Positions 52,713-61,222 of a DNA stretch of 64,000 bases are shown in pieces. Position 1 is the stretch's first letter, and every line of letters starts with the position of its first letter. The notes beneath the pieces are model-generated. The model searched no databases, was not told the DNA's origin, and saw only the letters and a list, made by a program, of their open reading frames with translations. A program made the translations under genes and the position numbers. Origin of the DNA: a virus; IMG/VR virus record IMGVR_UViG_3300032294_002612, positions 102,537 through 166,536 of that record. One strand, written 5' to 3'.

Positions 52713-53888
52713 TTAAATAATTTGATCAACGCTAGGTACTGGTAAATAAACACTATTAATTGTGTACCAAGTATTTACTAACCATGGATATAATACGTTC
52801 TCAGGACTCCAATAAATTGCGTCTAAAGCGTTTTCTGAAAAATCGAAAATATTCCATTGATTTTCAAACCATGCTATAAATAAATTTCCATCACCATTTT
52901 TATTATAATATGGCTTACCTTGAAATTCGGTAGTATAAACAAACGTTCCATTCAAGTTTGACCGTCCACCATTTTGCACATTTACACTAGAAAGTAATCC
53001 AGGAATTATTTCGGGAGGTTGTGGTTCTTGTTGATCATATATTCTAGGAGATCTTAAATCTGATAATTCGAAATCTACAATAGCAGCAACACATTTTTTA
53101 TTAATTTTTGCGTTGTCAATCTCATCTAATTTTGAAACAGTAACTCTATCAATATATACAAGACTATTTGATGGTTGATTTTTACATAGGGCGACATAAT
53201 TAAAATTGTTATTCCCTGGCTTAAAATCTCCAAAATAATTAAATGGAAAATCTTCAGAAGCAAATACTGGAAAAACCTTTCTAGCAGTATCGCTTAAAAT
53301 AGAAATAACACCATCTAAAGAAAAACTATTAGAGGCTAAAATTATACAACGCACCATTGTTTCAGTAGAATCTTCACCACCAAAAGCAAATGGAATGTTT
53401 TCTCCTCTACGATGTTTAATAAAAATACATGGATATGGCGTATCTAAGTATCCTAATCCACCAGTAACTTGAGTTACTTTAGGGGTAACATTATAAGCTT
53501 TTTCGAAAAGTAATTTTTCTTCACGTTCGTCTGTATAATATATATTATACTCTTTTAAACTATAATTTGCGGTAATATTATTAGAATTAATACCACTATT
53601 TAAAATTGCACGGCCTTTATTAAAATCAATACTCAAACCACTGACGCCACGATTAACACGATTGCCATTTATAAAAATTCCAGAAGGAATGTTTGCATTT
53701 GGCACGCTAACATCATAAACCCATTGACGAAAAGGTGAGCTATAAACAGAATTTGTTGGAAAATTTGGATCTGGTGAACTATATAGTTTTCCACTATAAT
53801 TTGTAAATGCTTCGCCACGAGTTAAAATTTCATGGTCTAACCACAAATAAAAACTTGACATTAAATTTGTAATATAAGTAGCTTTCAT
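52713..53888 (-). CDS. Neck or tail-terminator protein, putative
   Basis: 391 residues, not recognised. Beta-rich: NSVYSSPFRQWVYDVSVP, GIFINGNRVNRGVSGLSIDFNKGRAIL, then HRRGENIPFAFGGEDSTETMVRCIILASNSFSLDGVISILSDTARKVFPVFA, which may be a tail completion part. The C-terminus includes a short Pro-rich linker (DQQEPQPPEIIPG) and an extra beta domain. The place just upstream of the major tail gene is that of tail terminator or head-tail joining proteins. It shares one base with the next gene. Confidence 0.55.
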   Translation of the reverse strand: MKATYITNLMSSFYLWLDHEILTRGEAFTNYSGKLYSSPDPNFPTNSVYSSPFRQWVYDVSVPNANIPSGIFINGNRVNRGVSGLSIDFNKGRAILNSGINSNNITANYSLKEYNIYYTDEREEKLLFEKAYNVTPKVTQVTGGLGYLDTPYPCIFIKHRRGENIPFAFGGEDSTETMVRCIILASNSFSLDGVISILSDTARKVFPVFASEDFPFNYFGDFKPGNNNFNYVALCKNQPSNSLVYIDRVTVSKLDEIDNAKINKKCVAAIVDFELSDLRSPRIYDQQEPQPPEIIPGLLSSVNVQNGGRSNLNGTFVYTTEFQGKPYYNKNGDGNLFIAWFENQWNIFDFSENALDAIYWSPENVLYPWLVNTWYTINSVYLPVPSVDQII

Positions 53889-54466
53889 TATTTGACTCCT
53901 AATCTTCTAAGAAATTTAGAATACATCTCACTAAAGTATTTTACATTTTGAAACCTACGATTCGTATAATTATATTTACTTTGGATACCCGTCCCAGAGC
54001 GAGAGCTTTTAAATCGTCCATACAAATAAGCCCCTAAACCCGAAATTCCACGTTCGATATCTAATAACCAACTACGCCCACCCTCCCACGGCATTCGACT
54101 AACTGCGGCGAAATCTTCTTTTGATGGTATATTAACTTTAAATTTAAAAATATTACCGCTGCTTTGAACATTACGATCTAATGCAATTTTTTGAATTAAA
54201 GTTTTGACTGGAGCTGTTGGATTCGCCCCACTATTAAAACCTAAAAAAGAAAATAAATTACCATAACCGCCAAGAGTTCCAGAATTATTAGAAGCCGTTT
54301 CTCCGCCATCTAATTCCTGAGTGACAGGATGAGATTCAAAATCTGCACGAAATAATGCTTTTTCTTTTTCTACTTCTTTTTCAACAATATCACGAACCAT
54401 TTTTTTTACCGTACGATTAGTGAAAATCACTTTCTCGATAGCTTTTTTATTAATTCTTCCACCCAT
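53888..54466 (-). CDS. Neck protein, possibly HK97 gp10-like
   Basis: 192 residues. The N-terminal helix KKAIEKVIFTNRTVKKMVRDIVEKEVEKEKALFRADFESHPVTQELDGG is typical of proteins that join head and tail, and a flexible Gly-rich loop (LGGYGNLFSFLGFNSGANPTAP) follows. The C-terminal part (MPWEGGRSWLLDIERGISGLGAYLYG) is basic and aromatic-rich. Order in the block (after capsid and adaptor genes, before tail genes) supports a tail completion or HK97 gp10-type role. The neighbouring genes overlap by 1 base on each side. Confidence 0.55.
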   Translation of the reverse strand: MGGRINKKAIEKVIFTNRTVKKMVRDIVEKEVEKEKALFRADFESHPVTQELDGGETASNNSGTLGGYGNLFSFLGFNSGANPTAPVKTLIQKIALDRNVQSSGNIFKFKVNIPSKEDFAAVSRMPWEGGRSWLLDIERGISGLGAYLYGRFKSSRSGTGIQSKYNYTNRRFQNVKYFSEMYSKFLRRLGVK

Positions 54467-54897
54467 TACTCGCTCTCCTTAAAAAATAATGTATAGAAAT
54501 CTATATTAAAAAGTCCATGTGGTCGATTTGTTCCAAGTGCTTGTACTGGGCGACCATCAATTTCAATTTTTTCTGCATCACTAATAAAATCAACAAAATC
54601 TTTTTTCGCTTTAATTCTACAAATGTTACCACGAATTTCTTCACGAATTTCGGGAAACCCCATCATCTTAGATGGATCTTGCCATTGAATACGGCAATCA
54701 AAAGTACCACTAATTGGAATATATGTTACTTCTATAGATTCTTGATCATTATATAAAAAATTATAATTTGGATCACTCGAAACAACTACACGTTCTGGAG
54801 TTTTCCAGGCAATAACGGGTCTAGCGAACGTATCATGAATATTATTAAATTCATTTGCATATACTAACTTATCACTGTCTGAAACTAAACTCGGCAT
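54466..54897 (-). CDS. Head-tail stopper-like protein, putative
   Basis: 143 residues. Small beta protein: VRPVIAWKTP-type ARPVIAWKTPERVVVSSDPNYNF, ESIEVTYIPISGTFDCRIQW, ICRIKAKKDFVDFISDAEKIEIDGRPVQALGTNRPHGLFNIDFYTLFF. Its size and fold pattern resemble the head completion/stopper proteins of siphoviruses, and the order adaptor, stopper, gp10-like, terminator matches. No specific motif is diagnostic. It starts 1 base after the adaptor stop. Confidence 0.5.
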   Translation of the reverse strand: MPSLVSDSDKLVYANEFNNIHDTFARPVIAWKTPERVVVSSDPNYNFLYNDQESIEVTYIPISGTFDCRIQWQDPSKMMGFPEIREEIRGNICRIKAKKDFVDFISDAEKIEIDGRPVQALGTNRPHGLFNIDFYTLFFKESE

Positions 54898-54898
54898 A

Positions 54899-55432
54899 TT
54901 AATTTAATGTTCTTTGGTATTCTTGAATTATATAATGTGATACGCCTTCTGTGTCATCTCCGACAACTTGGTCTGGAATAGCATTATATTTAAGATACAT
55001 TTTAACAGCTTTATCTAATTCTGCTTTACAATCTTGAGCAAGTCCTCTAAAGTTTTTAGAAATTTCGTTTTTATTAATTTTGGTAATAGCGCTATCACCC
55101 TCTCTTAAACTTGTCCAATCATTTCCAATTGTCATTGCGCTAGATGCGGCATTTCTAGCTTCATTTTTAAAATATTCACAATCGAATATCATTTTATAAA
55201 TTGAGTATTGGTCAGAAGATGGTTCTGGTAATAAACCATAACCAGTAATAACCCCAGATGAATCTTGAAAACAAACCCCAGAAATCTGTACGCCAATTAA
55301 ATTGTTTAATTTTCCAGCATTGGCATTATCTAAAAACCATCCAGACAAACGACTTATAGGGTAAGAAGACGGACTTCCTAAATCATTATAAACGTTATTT
55401 ACAAACTGAGAAAAAGAGTATGTGCAATTCAC
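54899..55432 (-). CDS. Head-tail adaptor-like protein, putative
   Basis: 177 residues with a GTG start at 55432. Mostly helical: FVNNVYNDLGSPSSYPISRLSGWFLDNANAGKLNNLIG, then YKMIFDCEYFKNEARNAASSAM and FRGLAQDCKAELDKAVKMYLKYN. The helical bundle with a beta hairpin between suggests a connector adaptor of the gp15/HK97 gp6 type. It follows the small SAP-like gene by 19 bases. The family assignment is from order and helical layout only. Confidence 0.5.
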   Translation of the reverse strand: MNCTYSFSQFVNNVYNDLGSPSSYPISRLSGWFLDNANAGKLNNLIGVQISGVCFQDSSGVITGYGLLPEPSSDQYSIYKMIFDCEYFKNEARNAASSAMTIGNDWTSLREGDSAITKINKNEISKNFRGLAQDCKAELDKAVKMYLKYNAIPDQVVGDDTEGVSHYIIQEYQRTLN

Positions 55433-55451
55433 ATCTTATTTTACACAAAAA

Positions 55452-55829
55452 TTAGGCACCTTCTCTTAAGATCTTTTTAGCTTTAGCATCTAAATCATCA
55501 ACGGATTTAACTTGGCCAGTAGCGACATTACTACCATATCTTGAATTCCATTTAACGAATTCTTGGGCTAAACGATCTGTAAGAACTTTTCTATCTGGCG
55601 TGGGGACTAGCCCAATCTTATATGCATGCGCTTGCAAATCGGTCATATTCATTTCAGCTAATTGTCCACGATATTCTTCTGAGCTATTAGCTGTGTATAT
55701 CGAAAGAGTTTCTCCCAAAATTTCATCTAAAGAAGAGGGTGGTTTTTGATTTTTCTCTTCTTTTCCGTGCACTTGTAACATTTCTTTTTTTGAAGGGCGA
55801 CCTCTTTTCTTTTTAGGTTGAGTATTCAT
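55452..55829 (-). CDS. SAP/Rho-N-like protein with AT-hook motif
   Basis: 125 residues. The N-terminus has KKKRGRPSKKE, an exact AT-hook core (RGRP) that binds the minor groove of AT-rich DNA. Residues 60-95 (MNMTDLQAHAYKIGLVPTPDRKVLTDRLAQEFVKW) look like a SAP or Rho-N helix-extended-helix domain, which also binds nucleic acid. The gene lies directly after the capsid gene terminator within the head module. I infer a DNA-contacting head or neck protein, or a DNA ejection partner; the specific role is unknown. Confidence 0.6.
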   Translation of the reverse strand: MNTQPKKKRGRPSKKEMLQVHGKEEKNQKPPSSLDEILGETLSIYTANSSEEYRGQLAEMNMTDLQAHAYKIGLVPTPDRKVLTDRLAQEFVKWNSRYGSNVATGQVKSVDDLDAKAKKILREGA

Positions 55830-55873
55830 CTTAAATATTATATTATTTTATATAATAATAATCTAATTTTTAT

Positions 55874-55900
55874 AAAAAAAGAGCCACCCTTTCGGGTGGC
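55874..55900 (-). terminator. Intrinsic terminator after major capsid gene
   Basis: GCCACCC (55883-55889) pairs with GGGTGGC (55894-55900). On the minus strand the loop is GAAA (a GNRA tetraloop) and a run of seven T follows at 55874-55880. It lies 26 bases after the capsid stop codon. Confidence 0.88.
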
Positions 55901-55926
55901 CCTTAATTTTTAAACTATTTGTTTAA

Positions 55927-57051
55927 TTATACAATTAAACCAACAGCTGCACGAGCGTCAACAGCTACGCGGCCTTCTTCTACATAACTGTAGAAACCAA
56001 CTTTTTGGCTACGAGCCAAGAATTGATCGTCAGGAAGAACCTTGACTTGACCACGGCCTTCGCTTTGAATTGCGACTGGGCGCAAGAAAGCGTTACGGCT
56101 TGCATCAATACCGAGAATTAACTCATCGGTTGCGCTTGTGAATGTTGTTCCACCAGCGGCTCCATAAGTATTGAATTGTGTGGTACCTGCAAAGGTATCA
56201 AACAAGTCATTATATTTACGGCCTTCACCGAGTTCAAGCAATTCATGAATTGTTACGCCGAAGATTTCGTTCGTACCAGCAGCACGATAGATTTCTTCAC
56301 GAACGCTGTCAGGAAGAGCTACCGAGGTAGCACCACTTGTAGTAACAGCGCCTGAGCGTGTGTTCATTGGCTGATAAGCAAATGCACGAATTTGTTCTTT
56401 GACTTCTGGGCTTACGAAGATGTCGGTCAAACCACGGCTCTGAAGAGCTTGTGGTGTACCGCCTGTGTAAGCAGCATTGAGTCTACGGACTAAAGTCCAA
56501 AGCTTGTTCATATCATCGAGTTGGAAAGTTCCAGCAGTACCGACACGGAAAACGTGTTTGGTGCTGTTTGTGGAAGCTTCCGCCAAGAGTTTGAGAATAA
56601 CAGCCCAAGCATTACGTTCTTGTTTAACAAGAATTTCATTGGCCATACGTTCTAAACCAGCGGCTACAACGTCGAGACGGGCTCTACGAACATAACGCTT
56701 ATCCATACTGATTGCGCTGTCAAGACGATAGGTATTAACCTTCATTTCTTGCATGCCTTGGACAAAGTTTGTAGGAAGTCCGCCACCAACAGTTTGTGAC
56801 CAAACGCTGATGTGACCTTCGTTAAGACCATAGTATAAGTCGAGAGGAATCGAAGGAGAATCGTCTTCGTCAAATTCTACGTCACGATAAATCATTGAAG
56901 CTGTACCAGCTTGTAAAAGAACTTGCTGAACGACATCGCTGATGAATGCTGCAAAAGCTTCTTGGGCTTCTACGGCAACTGTTTTGTTATCTGACGCAAG
57001 AGCTTTGATAAGCTCGATTTGCTCAGGATTTTTATCGAATTGAATTTTCAT
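55927..57051 (-). CDS. Major capsid protein (HK97 fold)
   Basis: 374 residues. N-terminal helix IKALASDNKTVAVEAQEAFAAFISDVVQQVL, then the mixed beta/alpha order of HK97-type shells: ISVWSQTVGGGLPTNFVQGMQEMKVNTYRLDSAISMDKRYVRRARLDVVAAGLERMANEIL (the E-loop and spine helix), TDIFVSPEVKEQIRAF and GVTIHELLELGEGRKYNDLFD (P-domain strand and loops). High G+C codon use compared with the rest signals strong expression. It follows the decoration gene and precedes a terminator. A delta-domain seems absent; scaffold is fused to the protease upstream. Confidence 0.85.
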   Translation of the reverse strand: MKIQFDKNPEQIELIKALASDNKTVAVEAQEAFAAFISDVVQQVLLQAGTASMIYRDVEFDEDDSPSIPLDLYYGLNEGHISVWSQTVGGGLPTNFVQGMQEMKVNTYRLDSAISMDKRYVRRARLDVVAAGLERMANEILVKQERNAWAVILKLLAEASTNSTKHVFRVGTAGTFQLDDMNKLWTLVRRLNAAYTGGTPQALQSRGLTDIFVSPEVKEQIRAFAYQPMNTRSGAVTTSGATSVALPDSVREEIYRAAGTNEIFGVTIHELLELGEGRKYNDLFDTFAGTTQFNTYGAAGGTTFTSATDELILGIDASRNAFLRPVAIQSEGRGQVKVLPDDQFLARSQKVGFYSYVEEGRVAVDARAAVGLIV

Positions 57052-57075
57052 ATTTTTATAATTTTTTCTAATTGA

Positions 57076-57612
57076 TTAGAGTTCTACCTTGAGTAAAGCA
57101 TATCCTTCGTCGTTTTTAGGTCCGAGGAATTTACCAACTGTTGCGCTGCCATAGGCAACTACTTTAAGGTCTCCACCACCAGCATCGGAAACAGCGGCGC
57201 CGCTACCGAACCCTGGGTTGCCAACAATACCGTTAACAAGAACAAGACCCTTCGTAAGAATGGGGCATGCTTGACCACTGATGATGACATCCATCTCAGC
57301 TGCCTTGCGGGGGTTGAATTTTAATTGTTCACCGTTCTCATCGGATTGACGAACATCTTTCAAGAGAAGTCCAACGATTTGGCCTTTAGCAGCGCCAGAA
57401 GCGGCTGGGCTAACAGTCCAAGGAACATTGAATTCTGCGGAAAGAGTATTGCCAAATGGCGAGAGGTTGTCCAAAGCGAGAGCATCTTTCAAATTAACTC
57501 CAACGCTATCAGCTGTTACAACAGTACCTTTATTGGCAGTTGCGGCATTGACGGCGAAGAGGTTAATTACATCGTGCTCATCGTAATCTCTAAATGGTTT
57601 TAAATTTGCCAT
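57076..57612 (-). CDS. Capsid decoration/stabilising protein, putative
   Basis: 178 residues, beta-rich and rich in Ala, Gly and Val. Parts such as AGSGAAKGQIVGLLLKDVRQ-like SGAAKGQIVGLLLK and CPILTKGLVLVNGIVGNPGFG resemble head decoration proteins of the lambda gpD/DUF2190 style. It is immediately upstream of the capsid gene, and codon use is similarly G+C-rich, which suggests high copy number. A minor capsid or vertex role remains possible. No signal peptide. Confidence 0.6.
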   Translation of the reverse strand: MANLKPFRDYDEHDVINLFAVNAATANKGTVVTADSVGVNLKDALALDNLSPFGNTLSAEFNVPWTVSPAASGAAKGQIVGLLLKDVRQSDENGEQLKFNPRKAAEMDVIISGQACPILTKGLVLVNGIVGNPGFGSGAAVSDAGGGDLKVVAYGSATVGKFLGPKNDEGYALLKVEL

Positions 57613-57633
57613 AATATTTTATCTTTCTTTTTT

Positions 57634-59484
57634 TTATTTAATTTTTACGCTGTTTTTATTGAAAGCCGCACCGATTTTTTCAACCAGTGAAACTTCTTGA
57701 GGAGAGGAAGCGTTTGGAAGGACTTCTTCCGTTACCTCTGCACTCGAAATTACTTCTTCTACAGTTTTTTCTTCGCTAGCTAAGACTTCAGAAGCTTTTT
57801 CTTCTTTCATTTCTTCTTTTTTCATTTCGGCTTCTTTTTTGTATTCAGCTTTCATAGCTTTTTTCTTAGCGGCAGCGAATGTAGAAAACTTCTTATACCA
57901 TTTTTCGAATTGTTCATCGTTTTCAATGGTGTTTAAATCTTCTGCGATGATACTACGATCTTCATCAGTAAGATCGAACTCTTCATCAAGCAAGGCCATT
58001 CTGCGTTGAAAATTAGCTTCAATTTCTTTGGCTTTGAGATCTTCTTGAATTTTTGTGAACTCTTCTTTTACTTTTTCACTGTCAGCCTTGATTGATTCGA
58101 GATCAATCTTTAATGCAGCAATTTGATCTTCTGCGGCTTGGAGTGCTGTTTCTTTTTCTTCAACTTTCGATTGCCATTCTTTTGCAAGGTCTGCAATACG
58201 ATTCGAAATAAATTCACGAACTTGGCTTGCAGCAATTTCCTTAATGGAATCTTCCGTAATATCATCAATATTATTTAATTGCATATTATTTTTTACATTA
58301 TTATTTTCTTCTTGGACACTTTTTTTATTCATTTTAATTTCAGATGATTCTAATTCATTTTCTTCTTTATCTTCCATTTCATCTTCTTTTTCCATTTTTA
58401 TATAATTTTCTGCTTCTTCTTTTGTAGAAAAGCATTTATCTAATTCTCCATCTTCAAGGATAGCAAATCCATTACATCCTTCTACACCTTCTTTAACTTC
58501 ATACATAGAAGCTTTGGATTCTTTTTCTACTTGTGGTTTATCATAAGAAATAACAACGCCACTAACTTCGGCGGCTGGAGTATTAGTAAAACCGATACCC
58601 AAAGGAAGAACATTTCCTTGAAGATTTAAAAGAACTATCTCGCCATCTTCTGTATAACCATTACCACCAAAAACCTTGAGACGATCTTTTAATTCTACGA
58701 TCTCCTCTTCTTTTTCTACAATAGTTGCATCAGCTAAATTTTTATTTCCTTTAGCTACATTAAATTCATTAAATCCAAGCTCCCAACTTGCGCTAACCGA
58801 AAGATATTTATTAGAAGATGGGTCACTACTTTCTACAAGCTCGGAGGCAAAATCTGGATTTACAATTTTCCATACATATCCAGAAAGGACAACGTTAAAA
58901 GGATCTTTCATCGCTTTAACCTCTTCTAAAGTCAAAGGCTTACTACTCCCGAATTCACTAAATCCATAACCAGTACAAACCCCGACAACGACTTTACGGT
59001 TATGTTCAATATTAAAAGGCTTATTAATAAAATTTTCAACCATTGCTAGTGCAACGTCCGTGCTAATAATGTGTCCATTTTTATTTCCGCGATTAACAAC
59101 GAAGGCATCAAAAGCAACGCCCATCAAATCACGGTTAACATCAAGATCAACATTCTTAGGAAGATATTCTTTTAATTGGTCAACAGATGCTACTGCTAAA
59201 TATTTATCTTCATCAGATGAAACCATCGCTTGTACAATAATACCATCAAAACGAATCGAGTATTTAAAATCTTTCATTTTATCCATTTGTAAATTTACAC
59301 TTTGTTCTTCTAATAGGGCAACATTTTTGAGTTTATTGCTAATAACAATTTTATTATTTTCAAATTTATCTAGCTCCATCGCGCACAAAGAGATAGGGCG
59401 CGAGAAAGAAAAAAGTAAATCGGACAAGTCAAACCCAGTTAAGGGGTCAACATTTTTTACTGGCTCATCTTCGTAAGTCGGCAT
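57634..59484 (-). CDS. Prohead protease fused to scaffold
   Basis: 616 residues. Residues 1-320 form a protease-like domain: His161 in KPFNIEHNRKVVVGVCTG and Ser229/Ser231 in KYLSVSASWELGF fit the His and Ser positions of S78-type prohead proteases. Residues about 355-390 are highly acidic; 390-600 are a long coiled coil (IADLAKEWQSKVEEKETALQAAEDQIAALKIDLE...) with Lys/Glu repeats, typical of a scaffold. Internal ATG codons near residue 385-405 (MNKKSVQ, MQLNN) could give a separate scaffold. Its place just before decoration and capsid genes fits. Confidence 0.75.
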   Translation of the reverse strand: MPTYEDEPVKNVDPLTGFDLSDLLFSFSRPISLCAMELDKFENNKIVISNKLKNVALLEEQSVNLQMDKMKDFKYSIRFDGIIVQAMVSSDEDKYLAVASVDQLKEYLPKNVDLDVNRDLMGVAFDAFVVNRGNKNGHIISTDVALAMVENFINKPFNIEHNRKVVVGVCTGYGFSEFGSSKPLTLEEVKAMKDPFNVVLSGYVWKIVNPDFASELVESSDPSSNKYLSVSASWELGFNEFNVAKGNKNLADATIVEKEEEIVELKDRLKVFGGNGYTEDGEIVLLNLQGNVLPLGIGFTNTPAAEVSGVVISYDKPQVEKESKASMYEVKEGVEGCNGFAILEDGELDKCFSTKEEAENYIKMEKEDEMEDKEENELESSEIKMNKKSVQEENNNVKNNMQLNNIDDITEDSIKEIAASQVREFISNRIADLAKEWQSKVEEKETALQAAEDQIAALKIDLESIKADSEKVKEEFTKIQEDLKAKEIEANFQRRMALLDEEFDLTDEDRSIIAEDLNTIENDEQFEKWYKKFSTFAAAKKKAMKAEYKKEAEMKKEEMKEEKASEVLASEEKTVEEVISSAEVTEEVLPNASSPQEVSLVEKIGAAFNKNSVKIK

Positions 59485-59502
59485 TTTGTTATTATAAATA
59501 TA

Positions 59503-59520
59503 TTACACTAATTTTTATAA
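59503..59520 (-). promoter_or_regulatory. Recurrent virion-block element before protease-scaffold gene
   Basis: On the minus strand TTATAAAAATTAGTGTAA, ending about 18 bases before the ATG at 59484, with a further TATAAT at 59491-59496 that ends 6 bases before the ATG. No -35 consensus is present, so a different sigma or an activator may be needed. Confidence 0.35.
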
Positions 59521-59525
59521 TTTTA

Positions 59526-60221
59526 TTATAAATAAGCTGCTTGAAAATGCATCCAATCAAAATTACGTTCTTTTCCTAGGCTCGTCCAACCTTCTGATTC
59601 TACAATTTTCCAAAAATCATTATATTCAGAACGACTTAATGTTGCTTTAGGCTTCGACCATTTTAATTGATTATTATCTGGATCAAGATCTATTGCAGCG
59701 CCCCAACTATGTATTGACCATGATGATCCTCCGCGCATACGACGAACATTTAAACAGCCGCCAAATAAGTCTAATTTTAAACGAGAAATTTCTTTTTCCC
59801 CATATATTTTTAAAGTATTCTCAAAAATTATATAAAGTGATTTTGCAACTTTTTCATGGCAAGTAATTTTAGTTAAAGTTGTAGATGGCGCCCAAGCTAA
59901 TTTTAATCTATAAGGAACTTCTAGTTTTGTTTGATTCTCCCCAACTGGCCCATAAAAGTTAACCATACTATTATAATCTTGTTTTGGCCAGCGTTGCGAA
60001 AGAGGGGTATTATTTGAAATTGTTGTTACGAATTTCCAAGTTTTTGGACCTACAACCCCATCTGGTTTTAAACCATTTTTAACTTGAAATTTTATAGTCT
60101 CCCGTTCAGTTGCTGGACCAAAAGCCCCGTCAACATAAGGAATTTTATAACCAGCGCTCTGCAAAAACAATTGCCATTGTTTTACTTCTTCACTCACATC
60201 TCCTTTTTGTAAAACTTTCAT
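59526..60221 (-). CDS. Endolysin: peptidoglycan-binding plus M15 peptidase
   Basis: 231 residues. Residues 1-66 are a peptidoglycan-binding type 1 domain (LQKGDVSEEVKQWQLFLQSAGYKIPYVDGAFGPATERETIKFQ, GLKPDGVVGPKTW). Residues 100-231 are a VanY/M15-like zinc peptidase: SIHSWGAAIDLDPDNN gives His171 and Asp178, and DWMHFQ gives His225. It should cleave the peptide stem of peptidoglycan for lysis. No signal peptide, so a holin is needed; the preceding gene provides a candidate. The gene ends the lysis set and is followed by the protease-scaffold gene. Confidence 0.87.
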   Translation of the reverse strand: MKVLQKGDVSEEVKQWQLFLQSAGYKIPYVDGAFGPATERETIKFQVKNGLKPDGVVGPKTWKFVTTISNNTPLSQRWPKQDYNSMVNFYGPVGENQTKLEVPYRLKLAWAPSTTLTKITCHEKVAKSLYIIFENTLKIYGEKEISRLKLDLFGGCLNVRRMRGGSSWSIHSWGAAIDLDPDNNQLKWSKPKATLSRSEYNDFWKIVESEGWTSLGKERNFDWMHFQAAYL

Positions 60222-60222
60222 A

Positions 60223-60699
60223 TTATTCCTGTTCTTGATTAAACACCCAATCTATTGGGGCATATGATGGATCATTTTTATATTTTTCCGCATAAACAAT
60301 TGTTTGTTCTTGAATTATTTTTTCTTCACGTTGTTCAGATGTTAACACGGAATCTAAATTTGTATTAGAAGTACTTCCATATTTAAAATCAATTGTGGCT
60401 TGAGTTCCAATATATACGGCGACAATAATTGCAATGATTTCTATCGTTTTTGTAAAAATAGTTACATATCCAGCAATTAATTCGTTCTTCGTTGGTAATA
60501 AAAATAAAATACTAACAGATAATAAATAAAACGCCAAAAGACCAATAAAAGAAGAGAATGCTAAAAAGAATTTTTTAGATTTAAAATGATTTTCATTTCT
60601 TAAGGCTGGTTGTAATTCGAATGGCGTTCCAGGCGGAACTTTATTTGAACTTAGAAAAGCCGCCGCATTACTAGCAATATTTTTTACATTCTCCCACAT
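60223..60699 (-). CDS. Holin-like membrane protein
   Basis: 158 residues from the ATG at 60699, which comes just after the stop of the upstream gene; a TTG at 60747 would overlap that gene by 47 bases and is unlikely. Two membrane helices are clear: FFLAFSSFIGLLAFYLLSVSILFLL and YVTIFTKTIEIIAIIVAVYIGTQATI. The N-terminal 40 residues are polar and the C-terminal tail is charged (EEKIIQEQTIVYAEKYKNDPSY). One base separates it from the endolysin gene, which makes holin the most likely role. Confidence 0.6.
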   Translation of the reverse strand: MWENVKNIASNAAAFLSSNKVPPGTPFELQPALRNENHFKSKKFFLAFSSFIGLLAFYLLSVSILFLLPTKNELIAGYVTIFTKTIEIIAIIVAVYIGTQATIDFKYGSTSNTNLDSVLTSEQREEKIIQEQTIVYAEKYKNDPSYAPIDWVFNQEQE

Positions 60700-60700
60700 A

Positions 60701-61222
60701 TTATAAAAATAACCAAACAAGTGTTGCAAATAATCCGGCGCCGCCAATTGGAACTAATAAATTATATGGTGGCGGAACAAATCCCATAAATTGTAATCCT
60801 AATAAAACACCGCCAGCAGCCGCAATAAGCGCAGCAATCAATTTGAGACGATGATAACGTTTAATCGCATTTGTATATTTTTCAAGCCATTTTTGCGCTT
60901 CAGCTTGTTGTACTACACCCCATTCTTTTAAAGTAGTAATATCTTTATTTAACTTTTCAATTTGTATAAATCCATTTTTAACATTAGTATTAGCTTCATT
61001 TAAATTTTGTTTCAACTTCGCGTTTTCATTTTTTGCAATTTTTAATTCGGATTGCAATTCTTTAACTATTTGTTTTGCGTCCTGTATTGGATTTTTAGAT
61101 TTTTCCACAACAACTGGGGTTGGCTTTGGAACTGAGGTGGGCCTTGGTTTTGGCTTCCAAAATTGTCCGAAACTTGTTCCAGACAAGATTAATAATATAA
61201 TAAATGGTAATAATTTTTTCAT
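60701..61222 (-). CDS. Spanin-like protein: signal, coiled coil, membrane segments
   Basis: 173 residues. N-terminal signal or anchor (KKLLPFIILLILSGTSFG), a Pro/Lys-rich linker (KPKPRPTSVPKPTPVV), a coiled coil (about 45-115, DAKQIVKELQSELKIAKNENAKLKQNL) and two C-terminal membrane helices (LIAALIAAAGGVLLGLQFMGF; LVPIGGAGLFATLVWLFL). The N-terminal segment with a periplasmic coiled coil fits an inner membrane spanin, but the two C-terminal helices are atypical, so another cell-envelope or lysis role is possible. It overlaps the lipoprotein gene by 4 bases, as spanin pairs often do. Confidence 0.55.
   Translation of the reverse strand: MKKLLPFIILLILSGTSFGQFWKPKPRPTSVPKPTPVVVEKSKNPIQDAKQIVKELQSELKIAKNENAKLKQNLNEANTNVKNGFIQIEKLNKDITTLKEWGVVQQAEAQKWLEKYTNAIKRYHRLKLIAALIAAAGGVLLGLQFMGFVPPPYNLLVPIGGAGLFATLVWLFL

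Noticed and set aside
59060-59476. Plus-strand frame of 138 codons
   Set aside because: Opposite to the protease-scaffold gene, Ser-rich with no motif; a shadow frame.
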